Shown: one piece after another, positions 8,964 to 18,150 of the stretch
Numbering within the stretch: position 1 is the first letter of the stretch
Layout: each line of letters begins with the position of its first letter
Source of the DNA: Nocardia jinanensis
GTDB taxonomy: Bacteria > Actinomycetota > Actinomycetes > Mycobacteriales > Mycobacteriaceae
Direction of reading: 5' to 3'
Assembly (NCBI RefSeq): GCF_014645735.1
Contig: NZ_BMMH01000006.1
Coordinates: forward strand, 186,001-250,000
Length of the DNA stretch: 64,000 bases
The notes under the pieces: model-generated
What the model saw: the letters and a program-made list of their open reading frames with translations, nothing else
Told to the model about the DNA's origin: nothing
Databases searched by the model: none
Program-made: the position numbers and the translations under genes

Positions 8964-10214
8964 ATGAAGATTGTGTGTGTCGGTGGCGGGCCGGCCGGGT
9001 TGTACTTCGCTATTTCGATGAAGCGGCGCGACCCGGCCCATGACATCACGGTAATCGACCGCAATCCCACCGGGACCACCTATGGCTGGGGCGTCGTGTA
9101 CTGGGACGACCTGCTGGACATTCTGTACCGGAATGACCCCGACAGCGCCCAGGCGGTTCGTGCCGGGTCGGTCCTATGGCGCGAACAGGCAATCCATGTG
9201 CGCGACGGCCAGATTGCACATTTCGGGGGTTATGGATTCAGCATGGGTCGCGCGGCATTACTCGACGTACTTTCCCGACGGGCGAGCGATTTGGGCGTCG
9301 ATGTTCGGCACGGGCAAGAGGTCCACGATCTGTCAGGATTCGACGACACCGATCTCATCGTCGCCTCCGACGGCGCGAACAGCCGGGTACGACAGCTGGG
9401 TGATCATTGTTTCGGCACGTCCGTCACACTCGGCGAGAATCGATATATCTGGCTCGGTACGGACAAGGTCTTCACCCGATTCACCTTCGCCTTCGAACAC
9501 ACCTCCGCTGGTTGGATCTGGTTCCATGCCTACCCGTCGGTTGCCGAGAAGATCAGCACCTGCATCGTTGAGTGCCAACCGCAGACTTGGCATGGACTGG
9601 GATTCGATTCCCTGGGCAACCTGGAGAACTTGCGTGTTCTGGAGAACATCTTCACGCGCATTCTCGACGGTCACTCGTTGATCAGCAAGACACGAGGCGA
9701 GTTCGCAAAATGGAGCCGTTTTCCCGAGGTGACCAACAAGACCTGGTATCACGACAATGTCGTGTTGCTCGGCGATGCAGCGCACACGACGCATTTCACG
9801 ATCGGTTCGGGTACCCGGTTGGCAATCGTCGACGCCGTCGCGCTCGCACAGAACCTGTACGAGTATGCCGAGGTCGCCGACGCGCTGGAGAACTACGATG
9901 CGCAGCGACGCGCTGCGCTGCGTCCGATACAGGCTGCCGCCCGTACCAGCATGGCCTGGTTCGAACACGCCGACCGGTATCTCGACCGTAGCGCCGTGCA
10001 GTTCGCGTATGCGATGGCGGCTCGGCACGGGCCACAAGTGCCGTGGCGATATCAGCTACACCTGCTCACACAGATACGCGCTGTGCGCAAAGTCCGGCGT
10101 GCCATCGACTCCGGACAGCGGTGGTGGCGGGCTGCCCGACGAGGGGAACTCGCGATACTCTTGCCGGCCGGCGGTCCGGCTCTTCCTCATCCCCAGGTGA
10201 GGGGGTCGAGGTGA
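8964..10214 (+). CDS. FAD-dependent aromatic monooxygenase, VioD / acyl-CoA hydroxylase type
   Basis: A 416-residue single-component flavoprotein monooxygenase. The N-terminal FAD-binding motif is VCVGGGPAGLYFAISMKRRD. The following segment YGWGVVYWDDLL is typical of the group that includes tryptophan hydroxylase VioD and the N-terminal half of aminobenzoyl-CoA and salicylyl-CoA monooxygenases. The second FAD motif (DLIVASDGANSRVR) and the GD motif (VVLLGDAAHTTHF) are both present. It would hydroxylate an aromatic substrate using NAD(P)H and oxygen. The ATG at 8964 has GGAG 11 bases upstream. No neighbouring gene names the substrate. Confidence 0.85.
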   Translation: MKIVCVGGGPAGLYFAISMKRRDPAHDITVIDRNPTGTTYGWGVVYWDDLLDILYRNDPDSAQAVRAGSVLWREQAIHVRDGQIAHFGGYGFSMGRAALLDVLSRRASDLGVDVRHGQEVHDLSGFDDTDLIVASDGANSRVRQLGDHCFGTSVTLGENRYIWLGTDKVFTRFTFAFEHTSAGWIWFHAYPSVAEKISTCIVECQPQTWHGLGFDSLGNLENLRVLENIFTRILDGHSLISKTRGEFAKWSRFPEVTNKTWYHDNVVLLGDAAHTTHFTIGSGTRLAIVDAVALAQNLYEYAEVADALENYDAQRRAALRPIQAAARTSMAWFEHADRYLDRSAVQFAYAMAARHGPQVPWRYQLHLLTQIRAVRKVRRAIDSGQRWWRAARRGELAILLPAGGPALPHPQVRGSR

Positions 10215-10674
10215 AGGTAGAAGTTCAGCCGGTCACGCTCCCGACGAGGCCGTACTCGGCCGCGAACAGCGCGTCCGCGGCCGGTGCCTGATCCTCGTTC
10301 TCCCAGGTTTCACGCGCTTCGAATCCGTTTCAGCTCCGAAGAGTGCACAAAGGTCTCGAGCACCGACGATTGAACAAGGTGCGGCTCCCAGCGTGGACCG
10401 CACACCACCCACAGGATTCCCGCACTCGACGACGATGGACCGGGACCGTTGAGCAGTGACAGACGACTCGGCCGCGCCTACTACGATCCGCATCGCCTCC
10501 GACTCGACGGGTCCGTCGCCGGTCGCCAGTGCTGTCCCCGGCGCCGCGGCGTTCCGGCGGGTGTCGTTGCCGCGACATTCCGAGAGGCTGAGGCAAGGTT
10601 TAGCCGAACGCGTCGGGGGTAAGGGCGCAGCACGAGTGGTTCGAATGCGCGGTGGATCGAACGGAGGAGAGCTC
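10215..10674. other. Upstream region of ctaD-like gene
   Basis: 460 bases without an intact gene. On the minus strand a codon-like stretch from about 10308 to 10225 reads ETWENEDQAPAADALFAAEY and ends in a stop, probably the tail of a lost gene I cannot name. An upstream in-frame GTG at 10456 could extend the oxidase gene, but the added 73 residues have no similarity to CtaD. Confidence 0.4.
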
Positions 10675-12408
10675 GTGGCAGTGACACCGTCTCGGCGCAC
10701 AGAACTGACCGCCGCCCGCCCGTTTCCGGCACGGGTCGGACCCAAGGGCTCCTATCTGCGGAAGATGGTCACCACGACAGACCCGAAGGTGCTCGGTGTG
10801 CTGTACCTGGTGTCGGCGACCGGTTTCTTCCTGATCGGTGGTCTGATGGCGCTGCTGATCCGTGGCGAACTGGCCCGTCCGGGCCTGCAATTCCTCTCGC
10901 CCGAGCAGTACAACCAGCTGTTCACCATGCACGGCACAATCATGTTGCTGTTCTATGCCACACCCGTGGTGTTCGGTTTCGCCAACGCGATCCTGCCACT
11001 GCAGATCGGTGCCCCCGATGTGGCGTTCCCCCGGCTCAACGCCCTGAGCTACTGGCTGTATCTGTTCGGCGCTACCATCGCGACCGCCGGATTCGTCACC
11101 CCCGGCGGCGCCGCCGATTTCGGCTGGACCGGCTACACCCCGCTCAGCACGATGCAGTATTCGCCAGGTGTCGGCGGGGACCTGTGGATCATGGGACTGG
11201 TGCTGTCGGGACTGGGCACGATCCTCGGGGCGGTGAACATGATGACCACCGTGATCTGCCTGCGTGCACCCGGGATGACCATGTTCAGGATGCCGATCTT
11301 CACCTGGAACATCTTCATCACCAGCATCCTCGTACTGCTGGCCTTCCCGATCCTGACCGCCGCGCTGATGGCGCTGGCCTACGACCGCCACCTCGGCGGC
11401 CACATCTACGACCCCGGTGTCGGCGGTGTCCTGCTGTGGCAGCACCTGTTCTGGTTCTTCGGGCACCCCGAGGTCTACATCGTCGCGCTACCGTTCTTCG
11501 GCATCATCACCGAAGTGATCCCGGTGTTCAGCCGCAAACCCATCTTCGGATACACCGCGCTGGTGTTCGCGACCATCGCCATCGGTGGACTGTCGATGGC
11601 GGTGTGGGCCCACCACATGTACGCCACCGGCGCGGTACTGCTGCCCTTCTTCTCGCTGATGACCTTCCTGATCGCCGTCCCGACCGGGGTGAAATTCTTC
11701 AACTGGATCGGCACCATGTGGCGAGGGCAGCTGACCTTCGAAACACCGATGCTGTTCGCGGTCGGGTTCATCGTCACCTTCCTGCTCGGCGGACTGTCCG
11801 GAGTCATCCTGGCCAGCCCACCGCTGGACTGGCATGTCCACGACAGCTACTTCGTGGTGGCGCACTTCCACTACGTGCTCTTCGGCACCATCGTGTTCGC
11901 CACCTTCGCCGGCATCTACTTCTGGTTCCCCAAACTCACCGGCCGGTTCATGGACGAACGCCTGGGCCGCGTGCACTTCTGGACCACATTCCTCGGCTTC
12001 CACGCCACCTTCCTGGTCCAGCACTGGCTGGGCGCCGAAGGCATGCCGCGCCGCTACGCCGACTACCAAGCCGACGACGGCTTCACCGCCCTGCACACCG
12101 TCTCCACGATCGGATCGTTCATCCTGGGCGCCTCCATGATCGTCTTCGTGTGGAACGTCTTCAAGAGCTACCGCTACGGCGAAGTCGTCACCGTCGACGA
12201 CCCCTGGGGCGGCGGCAACTCCCTGGAATGGGCCACCACCTGCCCGCCACCGCGGCACAACTTCTACGAACTACCCCGCATCCGCTCCGAACGGCCCGCC
12301 TTCGAACTGCACTACCCGCACATGGCCGAACGCCTACGCGAAGAATCCCACATCGGACGCGCCGACCAACACGGCGCCGGCGCCGAACTGTCCGTGCCCC
12401 CGCGCTAG
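10675..12408 (+). CDS. ctaD: Cytochrome c oxidase subunit I (aa3 type)
   Basis: The catalytic subunit of the aa3 terminal oxidase, an integral membrane protein of about 577 residues with the usual twelve membrane helices. Haem and copper ligands are all visible: TMHGTIM (haem a), WFFGHPEVYIV with the cross-linked His-Tyr pair, VWAHHMY (two CuB histidines) and VAHFHYVLFG (haem a3 and a). The GTG at 10675 is chosen because GGAGGAG lies about 5 bases upstream and the product then begins MAVTPSRRTEL, matching the family's usual length. The gene stands alone: no ctaC, ctaE or qcr genes are here. It is probably an extra paralogue beside a core ctaD elsewhere. Confidence 0.95.
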   Translation: MAVTPSRRTELTAARPFPARVGPKGSYLRKMVTTTDPKVLGVLYLVSATGFFLIGGLMALLIRGELARPGLQFLSPEQYNQLFTMHGTIMLLFYATPVVFGFANAILPLQIGAPDVAFPRLNALSYWLYLFGATIATAGFVTPGGAADFGWTGYTPLSTMQYSPGVGGDLWIMGLVLSGLGTILGAVNMMTTVICLRAPGMTMFRMPIFTWNIFITSILVLLAFPILTAALMALAYDRHLGGHIYDPGVGGVLLWQHLFWFFGHPEVYIVALPFFGIITEVIPVFSRKPIFGYTALVFATIAIGGLSMAVWAHHMYATGAVLLPFFSLMTFLIAVPTGVKFFNWIGTMWRGQLTFETPMLFAVGFIVTFLLGGLSGVILASPPLDWHVHDSYFVVAHFHYVLFGTIVFATFAGIYFWFPKLTGRFMDERLGRVHFWTTFLGFHATFLVQHWLGAEGMPRRYADYQADDGFTALHTVSTIGSFILGASMIVFVWNVFKSYRYGEVVTVDDPWGGGNSLEWATTCPPPRHNFYELPRIRSERPAFELHYPHMAERLREESHIGRADQHGAGAELSVPPR

Positions 12409-12552
12409 ACAACCTCCACCACAGGTTCGTCGAACCAGATATTCGAGGGGCTGATATGTCATTCTGCGCCGCTCGGCTGGGACCTCGGCTTCGAACCCAT
12501 CGCAAACTCGCTCCGCACAGCCGGTTCCCGGGTGCCGAGGCAGAATCGAGGG

Positions 12553-12846
12553 ATGACAAAGGCAATCGTGAACGGCGTCACCATCGCGTCCAGCGACGCC
12601 ACCATCATCGTGGAAGGCAACCACTACTTCCCGCCGGACTCGTTACGGAAACAGTTTTTCGAGCCGACCGAAACACATACGTTCTGTCCGTGGAAGGGCC
12701 GTGCCAGCTACTACACCGTGGAAGTGGGCGATACCGAACCCTTGACCGACGCTGCCTGGTACTACCCCGAACCGAAGGCCAAGGCAGCCGAGATCGCAAA
12801 CTACGTCGCCTTCTACAAGAATCGAGTCGAGATTCTCGACAACTGA
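12553..12846 (+). CDS. DUF427 family protein
   Basis: A 97-residue protein of the DUF427 (COG2343) family. It starts at the ATG at 12553, MTKAIVNGVTIASSDATII, and contains the family landmarks VEGNHYFPPDSL, FCPWKGRASYY and AAWYYPEPK. Members are small beta-rich cytosolic proteins of unknown biochemical role found widely in actinobacteria and proteobacteria. It follows ctaD on the same strand after 144 bases and is probably transcribed separately. Decayed relics on the opposite strand follow. Confidence 0.88.
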   Translation: MTKAIVNGVTIASSDATIIVEGNHYFPPDSLRKQFFEPTETHTFCPWKGRASYYTVEVGDTEPLTDAAWYYPEPKAKAAEIANYVAFYKNRVEILDN

Positions 12847-12958
12847 CCTATCGGCAGCCTTGCACCACAGCGATGTTCGACCACCTCGAGGTCCCCGCGA
12901 TCGTCCTCGACGACGGACAGGTGTGGTTCCGGCCCGGACAGTGCGACCAGGTTGGCGA

Positions 12959-13060
12959 CAGGCGCAGGTCCTCGATGGTGAGCGCGGCATCGAGGCGGCG
13001 CCGGGTCGCGTCGAAGCGCGGTTTCCGGAACCGCGACAGCGGCGCGAGGTCGTGGGGCGT
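12959..13060 (-). pseudogene. Alpha-hydroxy-acid oxidase N-terminal relic
   Basis: The minus strand reads PHDLAPLSRFRKPRFDATRR followed by RLDAALTIEDLRL. This resembles the first ~45 residues of actinobacterial FMN-dependent alpha-hydroxy-acid (lactate-type) dehydrogenases, just before their catalytic barrel. The barrel itself is absent. The fragment abuts the FGGY-kinase relic at 13056, in the order kinase then oxidase, as if a deletion joined two neighbouring sugar-catabolism genes. Confidence 0.45.
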
Positions 13061-13202
13061 GCTCGGCCAGCAGCCGGCACAGCAACCGGTTGCGTGCGCC
13101 GCCACCGACCAGGTGAACGGCGCGCACCGGGGTGCCGGTGAGTTCGGCGGCGGTGCGCACGCCCGCGGCGAAGGCGGCGATCACCTTCGCCGACCGCCGG
13201 CC
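13056..13202 (-). pseudogene. FGGY carbohydrate kinase relic
   Basis: The minus strand encodes VRTAAELTGTPVRAVHLVGG followed by GARNRLLCRLLAEH. This is the conserved adenosine-binding segment near the C-terminus of FGGY sugar kinases of the rhamnulokinase or xylulokinase type. The N-terminal ~350 residues and the last ~60 are missing. The frame ends at the boundary with the oxidase relic. The stretch 12847-13352 otherwise has no gene. Confidence 0.55.
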
Positions 13203-13352
13203 CGACGCTCGAGTGACACGGTCTGCGGCTCCTCACGGTGTAGGTGCCGGTCGGGGTGGGGTTCACCAGGCTTGGCGGGTGGGGTGGATGACGAGGTCGT
13301 TGCTGGTTTGTCGGTCCAGCCGGGACGCCGGGACTGATCATCGAGAAGCCTT

Positions 13353-13383
13353 TACAATGGGCATGCAGTCAATGGTTGAACCA
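13353..13383 (+). promoter_or_regulatory. -10 box and FadR-type operator for the GntR gene
   Basis: TACAAT at 13353-13358 resembles a -10 box. Fifteen bases downstream lies the perfect palindrome TGGTTGAACCA (13373-13383), which fits the FadR-subfamily operator pattern TNGTNNNACNA. The regulator start is 65 bases further on, so the layout suggests autorepression. Confidence 0.5.
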
Positions 13384-13447
13384 AGGTGACCGATTCGATC
13401 TGGGCTTCGAAACCAAGAGCGCACGATCGACGCGACAGGAGGATCTG

Positions 13448-14188
13448 ATGGATGCGCGGCTAAAGTTCGAGCCCGCGAAGACACGACGCGCCTTCGACGA
13501 CATCATCGACCAAGTGCGTGACCGTCTCCAGTCCGGAGAACTGCGGCCAGGAGAAAAGTTACCCAGTGAGCGTGAGTTCGCGGAACAACTCGGCGTCAGC
13601 CGGAACACCGTTCGCGAAGCGCTGAGAATGCTGGAGATCTCCGGCTTGGTGACGCTCAAGAAGGGGCACACGGGCGGTGCCTTCGTCGCCGATTCCACGT
13701 CCGGGGCCGTTGCCCGGGGAATCTTGGACGGACTGACACTTACTCAGTACTCCTTGTCGGATCTGACCGAGGCGAGGATAGGGGTCGAAAGCCTGATCGT
13801 CGAGAAGGTGTGCGAGCGGGCGACCGATGCCGAAATCGACGCTCTCGAGGAGGTGGTGCGGCGCACGGCAGCGATCGATGCCGCCACCCGCTGGCGGGAG
13901 AAGATGAACGTACATCTCGAGTTCCACCAGAAGCTGACCGATGCGGCGCACAATCCGATCCTGTCGATCCTGATCAAACCGCTGCTGGAACTGACCCACG
14001 ATCTGACGCTGCGAGTGGGACCTTCCGCGGACGACTACATCATCGAGTCCCGCTATCGGTTGCTCGATGCCCTGAGGAAGCGCGATGCCGCCGCGGCGAC
14101 AGCCGAGCTCGAATGGTATATGTCCAAGCTGCAGGACCGCTGGATCGAGGGGACTACCGCGACGCAGGCGGCGACGGTGGCGCGGTGA
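13448..14188 (+). CDS. FadR-subfamily GntR transcriptional regulator
   Basis: A 246-residue cytosolic repressor-type protein. The N-terminal winged helix is seen in GEKLPSEREFAEQLGVSR and NTVREALRMLE, followed by the FCD all-helical effector domain (VHLEFHQKLTDAAHNPI includes its metal-binding histidine region). The ATG at 13448 follows AGGAGG closely; an upstream frame extension lacks similarity. The gene converges on the racemase gene with 24 bases between stops, and the long catabolic set behind it is the likely target. Such regulators usually respond to the organic acid or CoA ester being degraded. A candidate operator lies at 13373-13383. Confidence 0.9.
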   Translation: MDARLKFEPAKTRRAFDDIIDQVRDRLQSGELRPGEKLPSEREFAEQLGVSRNTVREALRMLEISGLVTLKKGHTGGAFVADSTSGAVARGILDGLTLTQYSLSDLTEARIGVESLIVEKVCERATDAEIDALEEVVRRTAAIDAATRWREKMNVHLEFHQKLTDAAHNPILSILIKPLLELTHDLTLRVGPSADDYIIESRYRLLDALRKRDAAAATAELEWYMSKLQDRWIEGTTATQAATVAR

Positions 14189-14212
14189 TCCGCTCCACCC
14201 CTCGGCAGCGCT

Positions 14213-15394
14213 CTATGCGCTGTTCGCCGGAGTCCAGATATCGCCTATGGGTGTGACCGTTCGCGGCGGCCCGGCGGGGACTCGCCGATCGGTGCGCGAG
14301 AACCGCGGCGCGGGGGCGGGCTGAGTCACTCCCTCCAATTCGAAGAGCGTGCTCCGGGCTCGTAGATGCGGATCCCGGGCCGCCTCTTCGTACGACAGTA
14401 CGGGCGTGACGCACGCGTCCGTATCGGCGAAGATCACGGTCCATTCCTCCCGGGTCCGAGTTTTGAATATGCGGGCGATGATCGCGCGCTGCTCGGCGTA
14501 CCGGTCGGTGTCGAGTTGGCCGGGTACCTGGTCCGGTTCGAGCCCGAGACCGGCGATGAACGACGAAAAGAATTGCGGTTCCAACGCTCCTACCGCCATG
14601 TATTCGCCGTCCGAGGTTTCGTAGACGTCGTAGAACGGGCGTCCGGTGTCGAGAAGATTGGTTCCGGGGATATCGGACCATCGTCCACGGGGCCGCATGG
14701 CCCACATCCAGTGGCCGAGCATGCTCGCCCCATCGACCATGGCGGCGTCGATGGTCTGACCGCGGCCGGAGGCGTGCCTTTCGACCAGGGCCGAGACGAT
14801 ACCCAGGACAAGGAACATCGATCCGCCGCCGTAGTCCCCGACGAGGTTGAGCGGAGGCATGGGCGATTCGCCGTATCGGGCAATCGCGTGCAGATGCCCG
14901 GTCACGGCAATGTAGTTGATGTCGTGACCGGCTCGGTGTGCGCGTGGACCGGTCTGCCCCCAGCCGGTCATCCGCGCGTAGACCAGCCTGGGGTTGCGCG
15001 CCGCACAGTCTTCGGGGCCCATCGAGAGCCGCTCGGTCACCCCGGGGCGGAATCCTTCGAGCAAGACGTCGGCTCGGTCGATCAAGCGCATGATCTCCTC
15101 ACGATCGTCCGGGTCCTTGAGATCGGCTTCGACCAGGGTGCGTCCGCGGCGGGTGTGATCAGGATCGTTGCCCTGTTGAGCGAGCCAGCCGGGGCGTGCC
15201 ACCAGCACCACGTCCGCGCCGAGGTCGGCCAGCAGGGTGCCGGCGTGAGCACCGGGACCGAGCGTGAGTAGTTCGACGACACGAATTCCGGAAAGCGGGC
15301 CCGCGGCCGAGGCGGGTGAAATGGGAAGGGACACAGCCGGCTCGAGTACCTCTTCTTCGGTAGCCGCTGCCGTGCCCGCTAGCGGTCGATCCAT
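14213..15394 (-). CDS. Alpha-methylacyl-CoA racemase (CaiB/BaiF family)
   Basis: A 393-residue family III CoA-transferase fold protein that fits alpha-methylacyl-CoA racemase, which interconverts 2R- and 2S-methyl acyl-CoA esters so that beta-oxidation can proceed. The three catalytic regions of mycobacterial MCR are visible: His in AGHDINYIAVTG, Asp in NLVGDYGGGSMF and Glu in VGALEPQFF. The start ATG at 15394 overlaps the stop of the nitroreductase gene by 16 bases, so translation is probably coupled. It is the last gene of the leftward catabolic set. Its presence suggests that the substrate, or an intermediate, is methyl-branched at C2. Confidence 0.88.
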   Translation of the reverse strand: MDRPLAGTAAATEEEVLEPAVSLPISPASAAGPLSGIRVVELLTLGPGAHAGTLLADLGADVVLVARPGWLAQQGNDPDHTRRGRTLVEADLKDPDDREEIMRLIDRADVLLEGFRPGVTERLSMGPEDCAARNPRLVYARMTGWGQTGPRAHRAGHDINYIAVTGHLHAIARYGESPMPPLNLVGDYGGGSMFLVLGIVSALVERHASGRGQTIDAAMVDGASMLGHWMWAMRPRGRWSDIPGTNLLDTGRPFYDVYETSDGEYMAVGALEPQFFSSFIAGLGLEPDQVPGQLDTDRYAEQRAIIARIFKTRTREEWTVIFADTDACVTPVLSYEEAARDPHLRARSTLFELEGVTQPAPAPRFSRTDRRVPAGPPRTVTPIGDIWTPANSA

Positions 15395-16080
15395 TGGACC
15401 ACCTCGTTCAGGTGTGCGCGGGATGTGCGAAAGCTGTTGGCGGGGTGCGTCTCGTCCTCGTACCCGAACGAGACTGCACACACGATGCGGCGGTCGGTCG
15501 GGATCGCGAGCTGCTCACGAACGGTGCCCGACGCCATGGCGATCGCGGCCTGCGGAACGGTAGCGATACCCAGGCTGTGGGCCGCGAGGAGCAGGGTCGC
15601 GACATAGGCCCCGCAGTCCACGGCCCCATAGGTGCCGAGTTGCTGGTCGGTGGTGATGATCGCTACGTGCGGAGCGCCGAAGAATCGCAGGTTCTCCAGG
15701 TGCTGCTCTGCTCGGCGCCGGTGATCCTGGCGGCGGATCTCGAGGCTGTTGTACAGCGCGTAGCCGGATTCACGGCGCCGTTCCCGATAGATGCCGAGAT
15801 ATTCGCGCGGTGGGTCCAGATCGGGTTGCCGCTCTCCGCGCTGGGCGCCGGCGCGCAGCGCGGATGCCAGTCGCTCGGTGGCCTCGCCGCTGAGGACGTG
15901 CACCTGCCACGGTTGGCAGTTGCACCAGGACGGGGTGAGCTGGGCCAGGCTGAGCATCCTCTCGATATCGCTGCGGGGCACCGCCGTCGAGCGGAAGGCA
16001 CGGCAGCTGTGGCGGGCGGAGAGGATGCCCTCGACCGTATCGGATGGCGCCGCGCGTCGTGTGGTCGTGGGTTCGGTCAT
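15379..16080 (-). CDS. Nitroreductase-family flavoprotein
   Basis: A 233-residue FMN-dependent nitroreductase-fold protein. The N-terminal FMN contact LSARHSCRAFRSTAVP, the TPSWCNCQPWQVHV segment and the C-terminal VCAVSFGYEDE are the family landmarks. Despite the name, such enzymes often reduce quinones, enones or other conjugated compounds with NAD(P)H. The ATG at 16080 lies 32 bases after the TRAP permease stop, and the gene's 3' end overlaps the racemase gene, so it sits inside the transport and racemase operon. A role in reducing a conjugated bond of the imported acid is possible but is inference. Confidence 0.88.
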   Translation of the reverse strand: MTEPTTTRRAAPSDTVEGILSARHSCRAFRSTAVPRSDIERMLSLAQLTPSWCNCQPWQVHVLSGEATERLASALRAGAQRGERQPDLDPPREYLGIYRERRRESGYALYNSLEIRRQDHRRRAEQHLENLRFFGAPHVAIITTDQQLGTYGAVDCGAYVATLLLAAHSLGIATVPQAAIAMASGTVREQLAIPTDRRIVCAVSFGYEDETHPANSFRTSRAHLNEVVQWIDR

Positions 16081-16112
16081 GCTGTTGATCCTCGGTTTCC
16101 TGGGTGGTCGTC

Positions 16113-17630
16113 CTATCCGGCGTTGGATTGCCCCGGCAACCACAGTGCGAGGTCCGGCCAGAAGATGAGCGCGGTCAGCACGGCGAGCCCGGCGATGATG
16201 AACCAGGCGGTGCCTTTGAAAACATCTGACAGGTGGACTGTGCGTCCGAGATTGACCTCGGGGTGCTGGGTGAGCCGGTGCACGATGTAGCTGAGCATCC
16301 CGATCGGCGGGGTGACCAGGCCGATTTCCACCAGGATCACCATGAATACGCCGTACCAGATCATATCGATATCCAGCGCCGAGAGGACCGGCATGAGCAC
16401 CGGGACGGTCAGCAGGATCATCGCGAGGCTGTCCATGAACATGCCCAAGATGAGGAAGACGATGATCAGGACGAAGAGAAAGGCGATCCGGGACAGGCCC
16501 ATACCGGTGACGGTGTCGGCCATGAGGTCGGCCAGACCCGAGAGCGCCACCGTACGGGTCAGGACGTGGACACCGATCAGCAGCAGGAAGATCGAGGCCA
16601 CACCCGCGACGGTTTCCCGCAGACAGGCGACGAGGGTCGTGCCGAGCCTGCGTAGGTTGCGGTCGCCGCCGCCGAACAACCAGCCCAGCAGCACTGCCAG
16701 CAGCGCTCCGAAGGCGCCGGCCTCGGTGGGGGTGAAGAAGCCGGTGTACATGCCGCCGATGATGACGGCGATGATCAGCGCCAGGGGGGTGATGCCCGGC
16801 AGCGAACCGAGGCGCGATCTCCAGGTGATATCGCTCGATTCGATCCGCGGCGCGAGGGTGGGGTCGAGGGCCGAACGGACCAGGATGAGCACTGCGAAGG
16901 CCACCGCCAGGACCAGTCCCGGTACCAGCGCGGCGAGCAGCTGGGGCCCGATGGCGGTGCCCGCGGCCCCGGCATAGACAACGAGGACGACACTCGGCGG
17001 GATGAGCATCCCGAGGGTGCCGGCCATGGCGACCACACCGACCGCCAGGGACGGTTTGTAATTCGCGCGCAGCATTTCGGGAATGGTGATGCGGCCGAGG
17101 GCATAGGAAATGGCGATGGAACTGCCGCTCGCGGCCGCCAGCCCGGCGCCGGCGAAGTTGGTGGCAATGGCCAGCCCGCCGGGCAGTTTTCCCATCCACT
17201 GCTGGGCGGCGTCGAACAGCTTGGTGGTCAGGTTGAACTTCCCCAGCGCGATACCCATGAAGATGAAGAGAGGAATGACGCTCAAACTCCAACTGGCGGT
17301 TGTCGCGAACGGGACGTCTTCGAAGGTGACGGCCATCGCGTCGAATCCGGCCAGCTTCCACAGGCCTGCTCCGCCGGCGGCGAGGATGGCGATCCCGACC
17401 GGCACGCCGGCGAGCATGAGCAGGATCGTCGCCAGGATCACGACGAGACCTACTACTGGGTCGGGCATCTCGACCAGGCCCAGAGCGGCCGAAGTGACGG
17501 CCGTGGCAACAGCGACGAGGATCATGACGCGGTTCGCGCGCCGGGCGGAGGGACCGGGGCCGGTGTCGGCGGCGGTACCTTCGCGTGCGGGGATCACCGA
17601 GGGGGATGCGGTTACAGCGCTGTCAGCCAT
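16113..17630 (-). CDS. dctM: TRAP transporter large permease (DctM)
   Basis: The large membrane subunit of a tripartite ATP-independent periplasmic (TRAP) carrier, about 505 residues with about twelve membrane helices. Family landmarks include LFIFMGIALGKFNL, NFAGAGLAAASGSSIAISYA, GTLGMLIPPSVVLVVYA and GMFMDSLAMILLTVPVLMPV. It moves an organic acid inward with sodium together with the DctQ and DctP partners encoded just upstream. Of two nearby ATGs (17636 and 17630), the inner one is chosen because AGGA then has a proper spacing. It overlaps the DctQ stop by 8 bases. Confidence 0.93.
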   Translation of the reverse strand: MADSAVTASPSVIPAREGTAADTGPGPSARRANRVMILVAVATAVTSAALGLVEMPDPVVGLVVILATILLMLAGVPVGIAILAAGGAGLWKLAGFDAMAVTFEDVPFATTASWSLSVIPLFIFMGIALGKFNLTTKLFDAAQQWMGKLPGGLAIATNFAGAGLAAASGSSIAISYALGRITIPEMLRANYKPSLAVGVVAMAGTLGMLIPPSVVLVVYAGAAGTAIGPQLLAALVPGLVLAVAFAVLILVRSALDPTLAPRIESSDITWRSRLGSLPGITPLALIIAVIIGGMYTGFFTPTEAGAFGALLAVLLGWLFGGGDRNLRRLGTTLVACLRETVAGVASIFLLLIGVHVLTRTVALSGLADLMADTVTGMGLSRIAFLFVLIIVFLILGMFMDSLAMILLTVPVLMPVLSALDIDMIWYGVFMVILVEIGLVTPPIGMLSYIVHRLTQHPEVNLGRTVHLSDVFKGTAWFIIAGLAVLTALIFWPDLALWLPGQSNAG

Positions 17631-18150
17631 GGTCATTCCTGGTTGTCGGGTGGATGCACTGATCGGCCGTCGAGGCGATCAGCTGTCCGGCGAATAAAGC
17701 CGATCCGGCGGCCGTGAGCACCTTCACCGGCCATACCGGCAGTGTGATGGCGCCGAGCGCCTCCAGTCGGATCTCGGTGGCATAGATCGCGCCGATCACG
17801 GCGTAGTAGGTGAGCGCGAGTACCACCAGCAGCGTGATCAGCCGGCCGGCGAGCTCGGTGACCTGCGCGGTGCGCCCGGTCAAACGAGCGACGAGGATGG
17901 TTGCCCGGATATGTTCGCCGGCGGACTCGGCGTATGCCAGCGACAGGAACACGATCAACGGCATGAACAGGTATTGCGTCAGTTCGAGCGTGCCCGGAAT
18001 CGGCTTGTTGAACACATTCCGGGACACGACATCCGTGACGATCTGCAGGGTCAGAATCAGCACGATGGTTCCCGCCACGGCGCCCGCGAATCGCGCCAGT
18101 CTGCGCGATAAGGCACTCAGTGCTGACGAAGTGGTGTCAAGGGTTTCCAT
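17623..18150 (-). CDS. dctQ: TRAP transporter small permease (DctQ)
   Basis: A 175-residue, four-helix membrane protein of the DctQ family, the small subunit of the TRAP carrier. The segment VSRNVFNKPIPGTLELTQYL is the typical DctQ signature after the first helix. The ATG at 18150 (METLDTTSSA) follows GGGAG by 6 bases; the frame extends further upstream but without similarity. The end overlaps the start of dctM, so the two permease subunits are co-translated. The binding protein is encoded 96 bases upstream. Confidence 0.9.
   Translation of the reverse strand: METLDTTSSALSALSRRLARFAGAVAGTIVLILTLQIVTDVVSRNVFNKPIPGTLELTQYLFMPLIVFLSLAYAESAGEHIRATILVARLTGRTAQVTELAGRLITLLVVLALTYYAVIGAIYATEIRLEALGAITLPVWPVKVLTAAGSALFAGQLIASTADQCIHPTTRNDHG

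Noticed and set aside
10630..10660. A GGTTCGAAT-like sequence suggesting a tRNA T-arm
   Set aside because: No acceptor or anticodon stem can be drawn around it, and it lies in the oxidase upstream region.
10456..10674. N-terminal extension of the cytochrome oxidase subunit from a GTG at 10456
   Set aside because: The added residues have no CtaD similarity, and the GTG at 10675 has a strong ribosome site and gives the normal length.
11184..13337. Very long open frame on the plus strand over ctaD and beyond
   Set aside because: It is the shifted frame of ctaD; residues are dominated by Arg, His and Pro and no family motif appears.
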